Part shown: positions 32,512 through 44,988 of the stretch, piece after piece
Layout of the letters: each line of letters starts with the position of its first letter
Position numbering within the stretch: the first letter of the stretch is position 1
NCBI GenBank assembly: GCA_030278955.1
Contig: JAOANR010000011.1
Span: 43,573,417-43,637,416 of the forward strand
Origin: Hygrophila difformis
Taxonomy: Eukaryota; Streptophyta; Magnoliopsida; Lamiales; Acanthaceae
Direction of reading: 5' to 3'
DNA length: 64,000 nucleotides
The notes under the pieces: generated by a model
Database searches by the model: none
Seen by the model: the letters and a program-made list of their open reading frames with translations, nothing else
What the model was told of the DNA's origin: nothing
Position numbers and translations under genes: made by a program

Positions 32512-32639
32512 TTAATACTATCATTTAGGATCAATGAATTTATAATTTGTAACTTTATTGCCCGCCTTATCTAGAAACTGAAAATAAATAAATAAATAAA
32601 TACTCCGGCCAAAGTTTAATTTTTTGCTGAGCAACATAT

Positions 32640-32765
32640 ACAGGCTAGAAAATGATATTGAGAGCACATGCCACATAACTTATAAATGAATAAAGGGCAG
32701 GAATAAGGAGTTGGGAATCGGGGACTTGACCACTAGGTAATCAAGTCTCCATCCCCCTTAACTAC
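32640..32765 (-). mobile_element. tRNA-derived SINE (copy 3, diverged)
   Basis: Minus-strand match to the family body (GATTACCTAGTGGTCAAGTC as the A-box region, then CATTTATAAGTTATGTGGCA). The B-box is decayed. Truncated relative to copies 1 and 2. Confidence 0.55.
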
Positions 32766-32859
32766 AGTATAATTGAATACACCCATTCAATCTTTAGCAA
32801 ATAATAATTTAAATATATATAATAAAATTATATAACAAACCGATATTTTAATCAATATA

Positions 32860-33030
32860 CTACCTCCATCTCAAAATATTTTTTACGAATCCACTTTTTA
32901 TGTACGCAGTCTAATGCACATTTTAAATCATTAATAATCGGTACAAGTAAAAATTCTAAATGTTCGATATTTAAAAACTACACAACGAGACGAATCTAAC
33001 AAGATCTCATTTCGCTATATTTTAACTTAT
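32860..33030. mobile_element. Left part of a Stowaway MITE split by the Tat element
   Basis: Starts TA|CTACCTCCATCTCAAAATA and proceeds through the usual Stowaway interior (AATGCACATTTTAAATCA, GTACAAGTAAAAATTC). It stops abruptly at the LTR; its other end is at 45637-45726, which ends TTTTGAGAGGGAGGAGG|TA. Confidence 0.88.
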
Positions 33031-33678
33031 TGTTTGGCTTGCGTCGAGCCAAGGACCTTTTTCTCCTCAAGGGAGGCTATCGGAAAAGGATCAAACCGAT
33101 TACGGGTCCGGATTAACAATAATGCGCCCAAACTTGACTGGATATTCTTTAGAATTGAAATGGCAATAAGATACAATGGAGAATCTAGCAGTTGTTAAGA
33201 AACAACGGCGAATTCACCGGAAAAAGGAACCAAACTACCAGTTGTTGAGAAACAACGGTGGACTTGGAAAGTAACCGCTACAAGCTAAGCTAGAGTCTAG
33301 GAAAAACTGTAAAGGAAAGCTGTAAAGAAAGCAGTAAAGATACAAAGAAGTAAATTTGATATAGGAATTTGGGGGTTGGATTGATCTCCTTTGACTCTGT
33401 GCATGGCGTCCCTATTTATAGCCGGAGCTTGGTAACCGCTCCTCCGGCCCATTTCCCTGAGCCGATTCCCATCTCTCCTCAATCGGCTGATTTAGTTCTA
33501 TTTCGGCCGAAATCTCTTCCCTCCGAAATCTTCCTCCGTTCGAGTTTCTTCTTCTGTTTTGGATCGTTCCCTCTTAATTTCTCGGCCCAATAGATTTCAA
33601 GCCCAACTTTTCTTAGAGATCCTTCTTCGGCCCATGTTGTATGGCCCATTTACCTTCTTGTGGCCCATGGCCCCAACA
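33031..33678 (-). repeat. Tat element 3' LTR (in element sense)
   Basis: Equal in length to the other LTR. Contains CTATAAATAG on the minus strand (33421-33412), a consensus TATA box. Confidence 0.93.
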
Positions 33679-33694
33679 GATGCCCTCCTTACTT
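33679..33694 (-). other. Polypurine tract of the Tat element
   Basis: Minus strand AAGTAAGGAGGGCATC directly abuts the LTR start TGTTGGGG; primes plus-strand DNA synthesis in this class. Confidence 0.65.
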
Positions 33695-33862
33695 GGGCGA
33701 ATTTTCTTTCTAGAAAGAGCCCAAGTAAAAATTTTCAACTTTCCCTTTTCGTGCGCTAACTCCTCCTTGGAACCCGGCCACGTCTCTTCATATTCTTCTT
33801 ATTCTCCTTTCTCTTTTCTTTTGTTCATTCTGTTTTCTTCATAACATTTTCTTCTCTTTCTA

Positions 33863-36800
33863 ATGGCGCAACCGACTCTCTCGCCCTTTTCTCTAAAGAT
33901 CAAGAATATTGAAGATTCCTTCTCCGAAAAATCTTTGCTTCGTCTTACTGATGACGCTCTCACTACTCTTGGGCCCCTTTCTACTTCTGTCGAGGCCGCC
34001 GCCTCTGCTTCTACTTTTTTCAGTGAATCGAAGACAATCCCTTTGTTTTCGGACTACTTTTCCGCTAAACTTTTCAGTCCCATCAGTACTTGGCCCCTCG
34101 TGACTCCGGAACATGTCGCTTGGTATGAATGGGTTCGTCCTGAGTGTGAATCGATTTGGATATCCACCGGTGTTAATCATTTGATTAAGTTGAGTACGCA
34201 GCCCTTCCCTTCCGAGTATCGACATATTCAAGCCCTTCTCTGTTTTTGGAATTCTTCTATCAATTGCTTTTGTTTTCCCTGGGGTATGATGACCCCAACT
34301 ATTGAAGATATCAAGCTTCTCTTAGATTTACCCTCTCTTGGAGACATTTCTTAGGTGTTACTGGTTCCGAAAAACCTTCGACGAAATCTTCTGGCTATAC
34401 TCCGGGGCTTACTTTCGCCCTGTGGATTAATCGGTATTGTGGTACCAAGCCTGAACTTCCCCAGACGGAACTTGTGGCTTTTATGATGCACTTCCTCAGC
34501 CGATTTTTCTGGTGCGCGCCCACCAAGAATGTTGTTCTTGAGACTTATCCCTTGGCTAAGTCCCTTATGGATGGTACCCACTTGCCCCTTACCGACTATT
34601 TTTTTAGTCCACTTGTACTCTGGTATTTTGTCCCAGGTACATGGATGGGCTGATGGTCATCTTAATCGATCTCACGGCCCTCTTTGGTTTCTTCATCTTT
34701 GGCTTGCCTGGCATTTTAGGGATATTTCCGGTTTTGAGCCCCAGCCTTTTGATACTACCCATCCTTCGGCCAATGATCTTCTTGGAATCCGATTTCCCGA
34801 TATGCGTATTGAACAATGGATTTATTATTTTATGAACAGATCTCCTCTTGACTCTTCTTCTTGTTATCTTTACTCTGGTACTCCGGATAGTTGGGTTTCG
34901 GCTATTGGTCTACCCCCGTTTGGTAAATCTCTTCTGACGGGATTCGCTCAAATTTGGAATGCTTGTATCATTCCTCGTCATGTTTTCAACTGTTCGTTGT
35001 CCGTTCCTTCTGAACACCCTATTCTTTCTGAGGTTTATAATCCTTATCTGGTCAGCCGGCAATTCGGCTTTGCTCAGGATGTGGTCCTTCCTCTTTGTGG
35101 AGATCCGGATCGATACAGTAGATCCTTCAAATGATTCGGCCCCGAGGATAGCCGAAATCTTTGTCGAACATGGGCGCTCCGAATTTGTAATTTTGAAGTC
35201 TATTCTTTCGATATTCGCCCTGGTTTGTCGACTAAGCGCTCTGATGACTGGTGGACCAAAGTTCTTTCTTGTGCTAATTTCGGCACTAACTTGCGGGACT
35301 TCCTTATCTCTCGTGGCTTCCCAGGTATTATGATGTTTTCGGTTATCGGTTCAGCCCCCGATTACTCCTGTTCTTCTCAAGAGGATGACCCTTTACTTCT
35401 TTTGCTTAGTAAGTCTTTTTGATTTCTTATATCATGCATTGTGTATCTTTCTCAAACTCTTCCCCGTTTTTGCTTTGTAGGGGCCTTGGACGATGTCTCA
35501 TCTCTTCCGTCTCGCTCGTGTATTCCGTCTGCTCCTGTTGCTTCCTCGAAACGAAAGCGGACTGCCCCGAGTTCGGGGAAATCAAAAGGTGAACCTGCAC
35601 CTAAGGTTCTCCGACGTTCGACTCTTTCACCTCTTCCTGGACCGGTTATATCTGTCGATCAGGTTTCCTGCAACTCTCTCCCTTTGTTCTTTTAAATTGC
35701 CCCCTTGTTGATCTCTACTGATGTTTATTTCATTTCCTTTTAGGCTCATCTTGCTGTGGTTTTATCTGGTCCTTCTGTATCGCCTCATCTTTCATCTGAT
35801 CCGAATGATATGCCTCCTTCTTCTACTCCTTCTCATTCGTCTCTTGATCCTGTTACTATTTCTGATATGGTTCCCGCTTCATCAGCTGGCCTGGTGTCTA
35901 GCTCAACATCTCGCACTCTTGGAAGCGGCGACATTGATTCAATCATCCCCAATTCGACTACCTCTTTGGTGAATGCTTTACCTTCCTCTTCCACCATTTC
36001 TATACCTGACCCCTTACTCGCTCGTGTTCGACTGGAAGGGACAGCTATTAGTGATGTTACTCCTTCTTCTCCTTTTCCGGATAGGAGTGTTCTGAATGAT
36101 TTCTTTTCCCCTTCCTTCTCTCTTCCTTCGTCTGAATTTCCTAATTCTTTCAAGGCTTGTTTGGACGAATTGGAACGTCTAATTTCATGTCAGCCTGATA
36201 CATTTTCGGTTCAAACTAAGCCCATCCTCTTACTTCTTTCGCACATTAAGCAGGCATTCTCTGAAGAACTTCTAGCCTCTGGTTTGGCAGACGCCCATCA
36301 GGCAATGCTCACTTGCCTTTTACGGCTGGACCTAGAGCTCCCCGACATCTTGGCTACTCGTAAAAGACTCGATGATGAGCAAGCCTCTCTTACCCTTCAC
36401 AAGTTGGAGTTTGATAAGCATTCTTCCGATTATCATGCTCATATGGATAAGTTGTCGGCTAATGACGATCTTAGATTCAAGTATTTGGATCGTCTCTCTG
36501 CCATTGACTCGGAAATCAGCCGACTCCAGCATGAGGCGCAAGGCGTGAAGAGTGCCTTGGCTGAAGTAGACAAGGAATCGGCTCACCTGCAAGGTCTTGT
36601 GAAGCAGCTCCATAAATCCGCTCAGGCTCCAAGAGATAAGCGTGCTAGTCTCAAAGAGAAAATGGATTATCTTTCTTTGAGGTTGTCCTTTAGTGACGAC
36701 ATTATTGGTATTTTCCGTGGTTTGTGGTCGGATACTCGAGCTGTGGTTGACCGAATTCGCTCTATCGCGGCCCAACTCCCTTCTGCACCGGATGCCTCCA

Positions 36801-37045
36801 CGGTCTCAGACAACCCTGTTGTCGACCCTTCTGTAGGGGATAATCCGAAAGATTCTGGTAATATTTAGTTTGTTCTCTTGGCCTTGATGATTATGCCCTT
36901 TTTCTTTTTTTGATTTCTTTTCTTAGATGCTCAGTCTGAACTTCTTCAAGATGCTTCTGAACATTTGCTTCTGTCTCAACCTGATGACCCTCTGGTTTCG
37001 GCCGAAGCTGAAGCTCGATCATTCAAGAATTCCAATCAGTCTTGA
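33863..37045 (+). pseudogene. Antisense plant-mobile-domain / coiled-coil gene carried by the Tat element
   Basis: Runs opposite to gag-pol. The first half (33863-35408, starts MAQPTLSPF) matches the plant mobile domain: WNSSINCFCFPWGMMTPTIEDI, GPLWFLHLWLA and YNPYLVSRQFGFAQD-type segments; its frame breaks near 34350, in a T run near 34600, near 35125 and near 35200. The second half is intact across three phase-matched GT-AG introns (35409-35480, 35663-35743, 36858-36926) and encodes a Ser/Pro-rich basic linker, then a coiled coil (about 36340-36740), ending at TGA 37043-37045. Tat elements are known for antisense extra genes, and PMD proteins in plants (MAIN, MAIL1) act in silencing. Function for the element is unknown. 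Confidence 0.82.
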
Positions 37046-38207
37046 ACTCTGCTACTGCCCGCAATTCGGCCGTTGTCCTTCCCAGTGGTTTCGATGATGA
37101 CATTGCTTATGACTTGAGTGGAGATTGAGATTTTTCCGTTATTGCTGTTATTCGGATGTAATCATGAACTATAACCCCTTTTGAACTTTTCTTCTTTTCA
37201 GCTAGATTTTTTATGTATCCCTTGGTGTACTTCTGACATTTTCTTTTCCTTTGGCCAATCCCTCTTGTATGCTCGATTGGCCTGTTACTAAGTTTTTGTC
37301 TTTTGTGCATTACTACATATGTTTCTTTCCGTAATCTCCGAGATATCCTTTTTGATATAGTAATGTTTTCTGCAGCTTTACTGGGATTCCTGAAACGTCT
37401 CATTTGTGATTAATGCTCTTCTCTTTTACGTTTCTACCCTTGTTATAAATGACACTCTCCTGGTTTTTCCTATAAATACCAGCATCTCTTCTTTTTTTTT
37501 CTTTTTTTTTTATTTCACCACCTTGCAATTTTCATTGTAGTTTCCTTGATGTGTTTTATTTCTTCTCCTCTCTGGTCCCCTTGGCATGCTGATTCTCCGT
37601 TTGAATCCTTATTTATGATCCGAAAACCCTTCCTTCATGCGGTGCGAGTTCAGCTAATCCTTTTATCGCCTTCCTCCTGCGGAAGATGATCTCTTGATAC
37701 TTTTCCTAATATATGTTTCGACGGCCATGTTCACGCTTTACTCTATTTCTTAATATTGATGTGACCTGTCGTAACCCTGCTAATATCGGTCCCAAAGTCC
37801 TGGGCGGTCGAATAATAATCGCGTCTTTCTATGGGACCGAACTATCCTTTGAGCTCTGAAGGCCATACCCCTAGAATCTTATCCCTATCTTCCATGCTCA
37901 GAGGGGGGTGTCCTTGCTGGAGCGGATACTTATTTTCTTTTTTTTTTCTTTCGGATCGAGGAGCTAGCTTCACTAGCACAACCATCCCTGATCTCGCCGG
38001 CGGGAAGAATTTGAACTTGGGAATGAATGTTGGGCATCTACCACTTCAGATCCCACTGGCCTTCATTCCTTCCCTGCCTTCTTAGCCTAGGACGTTTCCC
38101 TTGTTTATTGTAATTGCGGACTATCGACGCCGTTTTCGGCCGAAGTAGCTCCCTTTTGTAATGTCCGTTTATGCAATAACATCTTTACTTTTCGACTCAT
38201 TTGATGT
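37046..38207. other. Non-coding spacer of the Tat element between the antisense gene and integrase
   Basis: Pyrimidine-rich on the plus strand, including T runs at about 37490-37512 and 37938-37951. It would contain the 3' ends of both the antisense gene and pol. No domain recognised. Confidence 0.55.
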
Positions 38208-38483
38208 TTAATCCCAGACTGATGGATAATATTTCTTCATGTATCTTGCATTTACTGGATTTGACATTTGCTCTCCATCTTCGCCCACTAAAATGTATGC
38301 TCCATTCGGCAATTTCGTCTGAACAATAAATGGCCCTTCCCAATTGGGGCTCCACTTTCCCAATCGGCCATCCTTCTGTTTGGGTGGCCATATAACTTTC
38401 CACACTAAATCACCGACTTCAAATCGCTTAACACGAATTCGCTTATTATACCAATCGGCCACAATATCTTTATTTTTCTGCAA
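38208..38483 (-). pseudogene. Tat integrase C-terminal domain (frameshifted)
   Basis: Encodes a tail with WYNKRIRVKRFEVGDLVWK and NWEGPFIV, a GPY/F-type module that ends Ty3/gypsy integrases. It is separated from the main pol frame by one frameshift near 38485-38500 and ends at TAA just after YYPSVWD. Confidence 0.85.
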
Positions 38484-41400
38484 ATTTTCAAATGCTTGCC
38501 CCGATCAGAATTCACGTCTAATAATTCGTCTTTCATTGCGCGATCATACTGTTCACCAGACACCAAATCTGCTTGACTCATTCTCAAAGTTGGTACTGTT
38601 ATTTCGGCTGGAAGTACTGCATCCATACCATAAGTCAGCCGAAATAGTGTAAATCCAGTGGCTGAAGTCTTCGCATTTCGATAAGCCCATAATGCTTCAG
38701 ATAACTTTTCATGCCACTTCTTCGGCTGATCTTCAATCATCTTCCTTATAATTCCTATCAGTTGCTTGTTTGTGGCCTCTGCCTGCCCATTTCCCTGTGG
38801 ATAATATGGTGACGAATGCACGATCTTTATTCCATATTCGTCTGCAAAGGCCTTGACTTTCTCTCTCACAAATACAGTTCCTCTATCCGTTAAAATTGTC
38901 TGTGGAATTCCGAATCTGTAAATCAACTGCCTCTTAATAAACTCGATTACCTCTTCTTGCGAAATACTAACATATGTTTGAGCTTCGGCCCATTTCGTGA
39001 AATAGTCTGTTGCCACTAGCACGAACTCATGTCTTTTCGACGAAGAGGGATGAATCTTTCCAATGATATCCATAGCCCGTCCTCGAAATGGCCATGGCTT
39101 GATCATTATATGTAGTTCTTCGGCCGGTAACTTTTGAATCGGCCCATGCTTTTGACATTCGCACCATCTTTTGGCATATTTCTCACAATCGACCCCCATA
39201 TTCGGCCAATAATACCCCAGCCGAATAATACTCCACTTCATCGATTTTCCTGCCCGATGTGCGCCGCATATTCCTTCATGGACTTCTCCCATTACTCTTT
39301 TGGCATCTTCTTCTCCAACACACCTGAGTAATACTCCATCAATGGCTTGCTTGAAGAGTAACCCTCCTATCACTACGTAATCCATCGCCTTCCACTTTTC
39401 GGCTGGATTAGCTTCGGATGGATCCTCCAACGTTTGTGCTATCTTCTTTATCCATTCGGCCTTTTCCGTTTCGGCAAAATGTATTTCCATATTTCCTGCT
39501 ACCGGCATTAGCCGATATCTGGCTGCATGTTGAGCCAATTCGTTAGCTAATTCGTTCTTCTCCCTTGGGATGTATTCGATATACACCTCGTCGAATTCTT
39601 CCAATAAACTAATTGCTTCTTCGTACAATCTGATTAATTGAGAACTTTTGACCGAAAAATCTCCTAATAACTGCTGAATAACTATTTGCGAATCTCCTCT
39701 GATTATGATAGCTTTTACTCCTTCTTCTATCAGTCGTTGTAACCCCGAAATCAATGCTTTGTATTCGGCTTGGTTATTCGTATAGGAATTCGGTAATTGC
39801 ACGAAGTATTTGTATATCTTGCCCTCTGGCGTATGTAAAGTAAACCCTGCCCCAACTCCTGAGGCGGCTTTGGAACCATCGAACATCATTATCCACGGAT
39901 GCAGATATACAATTCCTATTTCGTCTATTTCTTTCGGCCGAACTTGATCTCCGATATCATCAGATATTGGAAGTATCGCATGATCGGCCAAAAAATCGGC
40001 TACAACTTGTCCTTTCATAGCCCTGGGTGGTTGATATTTCAAGTCGTACGCATTTAACTTCATGGCCCATTTGGCCATTCTTCGGCTACTGATCGGATCA
40101 TTCATCATAATTTTGACTATGTCAACCGAAGTTACCACTATCACTTGCCGTGGTTGAATATACTCGTATTCTAATTTCTGACATGCATGATAAAGACTTA
40201 AACACAATTTATGAATCGGCGAGTACCTTAATTCGGCATCCCTAAGGATTCGGCTTAGATAGTAAATCGCCCGATCTCTTCCTTCATCGTCTTCTTGGGC
40301 CAACAACGCTCCAATAGACTCTTCAGCCGTTGCTATATACAGCTTCAATGGTCGGCCTAAAATTGGAGGGACCAACACTGGTGGATTCATTAAAGCTTGC
40401 TTCAATTGCTCAAAGGCCCTTTGTTTATCGACTCCCCATTTGAATTCCTCCTCTTTCTTCAGCCTCAGTAAATCGGTTAGTGGTTTCGACTTCTCAGCCG
40501 CATTTGCCAATAATCGTCTCAAGAAACCGATCTTCCCAAGGAATTTTTACAAACTCTTCTTATCATGTGGAGGCCTGGCTTCTTGGATAGCTCTAGTCTT
40601 GTTTGCATCAACTTCTATGCTTTTATTATGTACCAAGAACCCAAGAAAATTCCCTGCTTGCACTCCAAAAGCGCACTTGGCTGGATTCATTTTGACTCCA
40701 TGTAGCCTCATTCTTGCGAATACCCTTCGCAAATCGTCCAAGTGGCTTTCCATATCTTTGGATCAGACCATGACATCATCGATGTAGACTTCGACGCATT
40801 TTCCTATTAGATCATGAAAGACATAGTTCATGGCCCTTTGGTAGGTGGCTCCTGCATTCTTTAACCCGAACGGCATCACTACCCATTCATATATCCCTAT
40901 AGCTCCAGGGCATCGAAATGCAGTTTTATGCACATCTTCTTCGGCCATAAAGATTTGGTTGTATCCAGAGTACCCATCCATAAAGGATAGCATCCCTTGT
41001 TTTGCGGCCGAATCAATTAACAAATCGACAATATGCATCATATATTCATCTTTAGGAGTGGCTATATTAAGATTTCTGAAATCAATACAAACTCTTAATT
41101 TCCCATTCTTCTTTATTACAGGAACGATATTCGACAATCACTCTACATATTTAGCTGGCTTAACGAATCCGGCCGCTAACAACTTTTCTATTTCTTCCTT
41201 TATTTTCGGGACTATTTCGGGCGCTGCCCTCCTGGCCGCCTGTTTGTGCGGCCTAAATCCTTCTTTGATTGGTAATCTGTGCTCCACAATGGATCGTTCC
41301 AATCCTGGCATCTCTGTATAGTCCCACGCGAAGCAATCCTTGAACTCAATTAATACTTCCTTGAATCGGCTTGTCATCTGTTGATCTAGATTTGCACTCA

Positions 41401-41584
41401 ACGGGATCTCCCTCGGGTGTTCATCTGTACCAATATTAATCATTTTCAAGGGATCTTGGGCTTTGAAATCAGGTGTTCGTTTCGGAATAGCATCCATGAG
41501 TTCGCTCCAACTGGCTTTCTCTTCCGAAGATCCGAGTTTGGCCGATTCGAACTCGATCATTTGTTTCGGTTGTCCGTTCATCAT
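38405..41584 (-). pseudogene. Tat pol: reverse transcriptase, RNase H, archaeal-type RNase H, integrase
   Basis: One frame runs from 41584 to 38405, broken by three in-frame stops at 41140-41138, 40765-40763 and 40549-40547, all inside RT. In order: RT N-terminus (FAWDYTEMPGL, PIKEGFRPHKQ), RT core (CIDFRNLN, MPFGLKNAGATYQR, catalytic VYIDD near 40775), Ty3-type RNase H (YIATAEESIGALL), a second RNase H of the archaeal type (MMFDGSKAASGVGAG, NNQAEYKAL, RGDSQIV) and integrase with an HHCC zinc finger (H..H, C..C near 39200) and DDE residues in ATDYFTKW, LTDRGT and YPQGNGQAEATNK. The double RNase H is diagnostic of the Tat lineage. Copies DNA and inserts it in intact relatives. Confidence 0.93.
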
Positions 41585-41690
41585 TTACTTTGATCATCAA
41601 CCGGCCGTTCGTCGGCCTGATATCGGACCTCGAACCCCAAATCTGTCCAATCGCACTCAACGACCAGCGGGTATCGCTCCCCTACCACTG

Positions 41691-42394
41691 CTAGAAATAG
41701 TTGTATGGGCTCTTCATATAACGCGCATCAATTCGACCGGCTGAGCTGACTGGAAACGGAGGCTGATCACCATCTACTTCTTCAACTGTGCCATCCTTTT
41801 TCCAGAACCACACCTTCTGGTGTAGGGTTGATGGCAAACATTGGGCTATATGAATCCAGCATCGGCCTAATTGGGCCACATGCGGGACTTCTGCATCCAC
41901 TACAAAGAACATAGTCGGAATCGAAATCGTCCCGACTGTCACATCCACTAGAATACATCCTCCGGCCGCTGTTTGTGCTCCCACGAAACTCAAGACTTTC
42001 ATCCTTGTGGGCAGCAGATCATCTTTTGAGCGGCCTATCTTCGTCAATGTAGACAATGGCATGATGTTGACGGTTACTTCACCATCGATAAACATTCTTC
42101 TGAGCGGTCTCCCATTAACCCATCCTTTGACATACAAAGGCCTCACGTGCTGAGACATTTTTGCAGTTGGAGGCAAAATCGTGCTTGGTTGAGCTTCGGG
42201 GACAAATGCTTCATACCTTCTTCCACAACTTTCTCTGCTTCGGCCTCCGGCCGAAGTGCTTCTAGTTTGGCGAAACAGAAGTCCACAATGGGTTCTTCAT
42301 CGCCGAAATATTCTCCCTCCTTCTGAAAAAAGACCACAGCTGGTTCAGAATCAGACCAGTACTCCTCCTCAGTTGTTGTGGTCGTTGCTACCAT
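41691..42394 (-). pseudogene. Tat protease region
   Basis: 42176-41691 resembles a retropepsin: MFIDGEVTVNIMP replaces the usual IDGGSAVNIMP active-site loop, and LGRCWIH replaces LGRDWI, so two conserved positions are changed. 42394-42143 is the upstream acidic linker in another frame. At least one frameshift joins these and another separates protease from RT, so the copy is probably inactive. Confidence 0.75.
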
Positions 42395-42509
42395 GTTCGC
42401 GCTAGACCCGAAGTCAAACTTGAACTGCCCGATTGAAAGTGTATCACTATTCGGGACGATGTTCGTTTTCAGCTTCCATTCCCTAGTTCGGACTGGTCTA
42501 GGCTTCCAC

Positions 42510-44778
42510 TCATTTTACTTTCGGTTGTTCATTATCAGCTTTTGGGTGCATTATTTTCGGCCAAAATTCAATTTTGTTTTTCAGCCGATCCTGCCCTTCT
42601 TTCGGCTTTCTTTCTTCCTTCCCTTCGGCTGATTTCAATCGGGCCGAAAATACTCTATCAAGGATTCTCCCTTCAGATGAAGAACAATCATTTGGGAAGT
42701 CCTCTTCCATATGCATCATTCCGTACTCCTCTTACTCAAATGCGCCAGCTGCTTTAAGTCGCTGCATCCTTCGTTTGAAAGTACGATACGATCTCTTTCC
42801 TTTCGGAGTCTTTTCCTCCCCTGCCCTCCAGGCCGAATTCTCAAATCGGCGTTGGCCGAAATGCCTCTTCTCTGGGGAATTCTGAACCCATCAGCCTACC
42901 TGAGTATTCGATGGTGGCCTTCTGAGTTTCTTCATTTCGGGAGTGACAGCATCTTCTGGAACTGTGATCTGAATCACAGTCTTTCTGTTCTGCTTATCGG
43001 CTGTCAACTTCATCTCTGAATCCCAACCATTGCTTATGATTTTCAATGTTGGTTTCTCATTTTCATCTCCGAATTCGACCTTCTGATGTTTGTCCGATTG
43101 CTTGATCCATTCCTTTACTTCATAATTCCCTAATCGGTCAAAAACATCCGAAATCTTCTCTTTCCCTTTTGAAGATCCTAACCGTCTCCACACTCCTGCC
43201 TTCTTCTGAGCCAATGGCTGATTTCCTAGCCGATCGTGCACGGAGCTTTTACTGGATGATGGTTGATCCCCCAATCGATCATGTACGGACCTATTCTGAT
43301 CGGGATGTACCATCACCATGTTCGCGACAGGGAACGGATTCTTATCGATTGCCATGAGCCTGTCTTGGAACTTCAATTTCCCATCGTCGACATGCTTTTG
43401 GATTAGCTTTCTAAAATGTCCACAAACCGCCGTAGAATGAGTAGCCGATCCGTGGAATCTACACCATCCGGCTTCCAATTGTTCTTTAGTTGGCTGTGGG
43501 TGATTTCCTTTGAATTCCACCAATCCGTTCTTCTGGCAATAATCAAATATTTCATCCATTTGAGATAGATCGAAAGAATAAAACCTCTGAGATTCGTCTC
43601 TAACTTCTCCCTCTTTTTCCTTGCCTCTGACTGGCCGAAGCGCAGGACAAGTCATGGGCTTCTTTATTACCAATTCGACCCTTGCTACTTCGGCTAAAGC
43701 AGGAATATCGTCCGTGTTGTACTCTTCCTGGACTTCACACCTATCCAGAGATTCCGCAAACGATGCCGCTGACTGGATAGGCTGTGATCTGCCACTTTGA
43801 CTTCGGCTTGATTTGAAAGCCGCTTGCTCCGCCAGATAAGTCTCCATTCTTATGGCTTCGGCCGTTAATTCGGCCACAGTCCTTGGTCTTGTGACCATCA
43901 ATCTGTCCTTGATGGCAAACTTCAAATTCTGCTTCAGGATTTGAATATATTCATGCTCTGGCAGCATTGTCTTCATTTGAGCTTTAACGGCATAAAATCT
44001 CTCTATAAACTCTGTGACTGATTCTGCCGCTTTCTGTTTGGTTGATGTTAAATCAACCACTGATACCTCAGGACTGGTGTTATAGAATCGGTCATAGAAT
44101 AATCGCTCCATTTCGGCCCAGGTTAACCGATCCTGCTGGTAAATTAATGTACCACCCAAATGCTGGACCAGTTAACGATAAACTGAACAATATCAGGTTA
44201 TGAAAATCATTTTGAGCAATTCTGGTGCATTGAGCTGTAAATCGGCCAATATGTTCGATCGTAGACCGGCCGACTTCTCCAGAGAAAGTATTGAAATCTG
44301 GAACCTTTACTCCTCTAGGCAGTGGATACTGCTCCTTGATGTAGTCTGGATAACGCTTCCTGTACATCGGCCTATTCTCCTGGCCGATAAGATTTCCAAA
44401 CTGAGTACGAGTTATCTCAGCAATTAATTCCCTGTCAACCAGTTGTGGCGGATTCGGCTGTTGTGGTAAGTATTGTTGTTGAACCACTGGAGCATGCGGT
44501 TGCACTACTGGTTGAGGCGGTTGATTCTGCTGTTGATCGTGCCTTTGTTGCGGAGGGGCGAAAGGCCGTGGTCCTTGCCCTCCTAGCGGCCGATAGGCCT
44601 GCTGTTGAAAGTTGTGAGGATTTTGCATCGCAGGTGGTGGATTTTGCGCCATTGGTGCATTCTGCGTTCCCATCGGATACATGTTCCTCGCTAATTCGGC
44701 TCTGAACATAGCTGGCATTGCTGCCAGGATATTGCCTTCTATCTTGCGAACCGAATTAGTAACCGCCGCTTCTACCAT
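42510..44778 (-). pseudogene. Tat gag
   Basis: 44778-44092 encodes a Pro/Gln-rich N-terminus (QQQNQPPQP-like) then the start of the retrotransposon capsid domain (PDFNTFSGE, GRFTAQC). 44159-42891 continues capsid in another frame (LTWAEMERLFYDRF, ESVTEFIERFYAVK, LKQNLKFAIKDRL) followed by a charged tail; the two need one frame change near 44120-44130. A cysteine/histidine cluster (WCRFHGSATHSTAVCGHF) is near 43430-43480. 42885-42510 holds a further basic stretch with an in-frame stop. Packages element RNA into particles in intact copies. Confidence 0.88.
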
Positions 44779-44969
44779 AAATTGGACATGATCATGGAAC
44801 CGCGGGGTTAGATCGTCGTGTGGAAACTACTGATTGTGGAAGTTTGATGGTCGAGGGAACCCCGGGGGGAACTCGCCTGGTTCTGCTGTGCGTTCTTCCT
44901 GGATCGGCGGCAAATCGGTCCTTGCCGCCGTGTTAACCGCTGGAGTTGTTTGTTCAAATGTCATTTCTT

Positions 44970-44987
44970 GTCCCACTGGGTGTGCCA
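44970..44987 (-). other. Candidate primer-binding site of the Tat element
   Basis: Immediately after the LTR end ...CCAAACA, with one intervening base, the minus strand reads TGGCACACCCAGTGGGAC. TGG at this position is normal for a site pairing with a tRNA 3' CCA end. The tRNA was not identified. Confidence 0.55.
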
Positions 44988-44988
44988 C

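Noticed and set aside
36332..36775. 147-codon minus-strand frame inside the antisense Tat gene
   Set aside because: It is the complement of the coiled-coil coding sequence and has no family resemblance or start context.
42711..43019. Plus-strand frames in the gag region as extra antisense genes
   Set aside because: They are complements of gag, lack continuity and resemble no domain, unlike the PMD gene at the other end.
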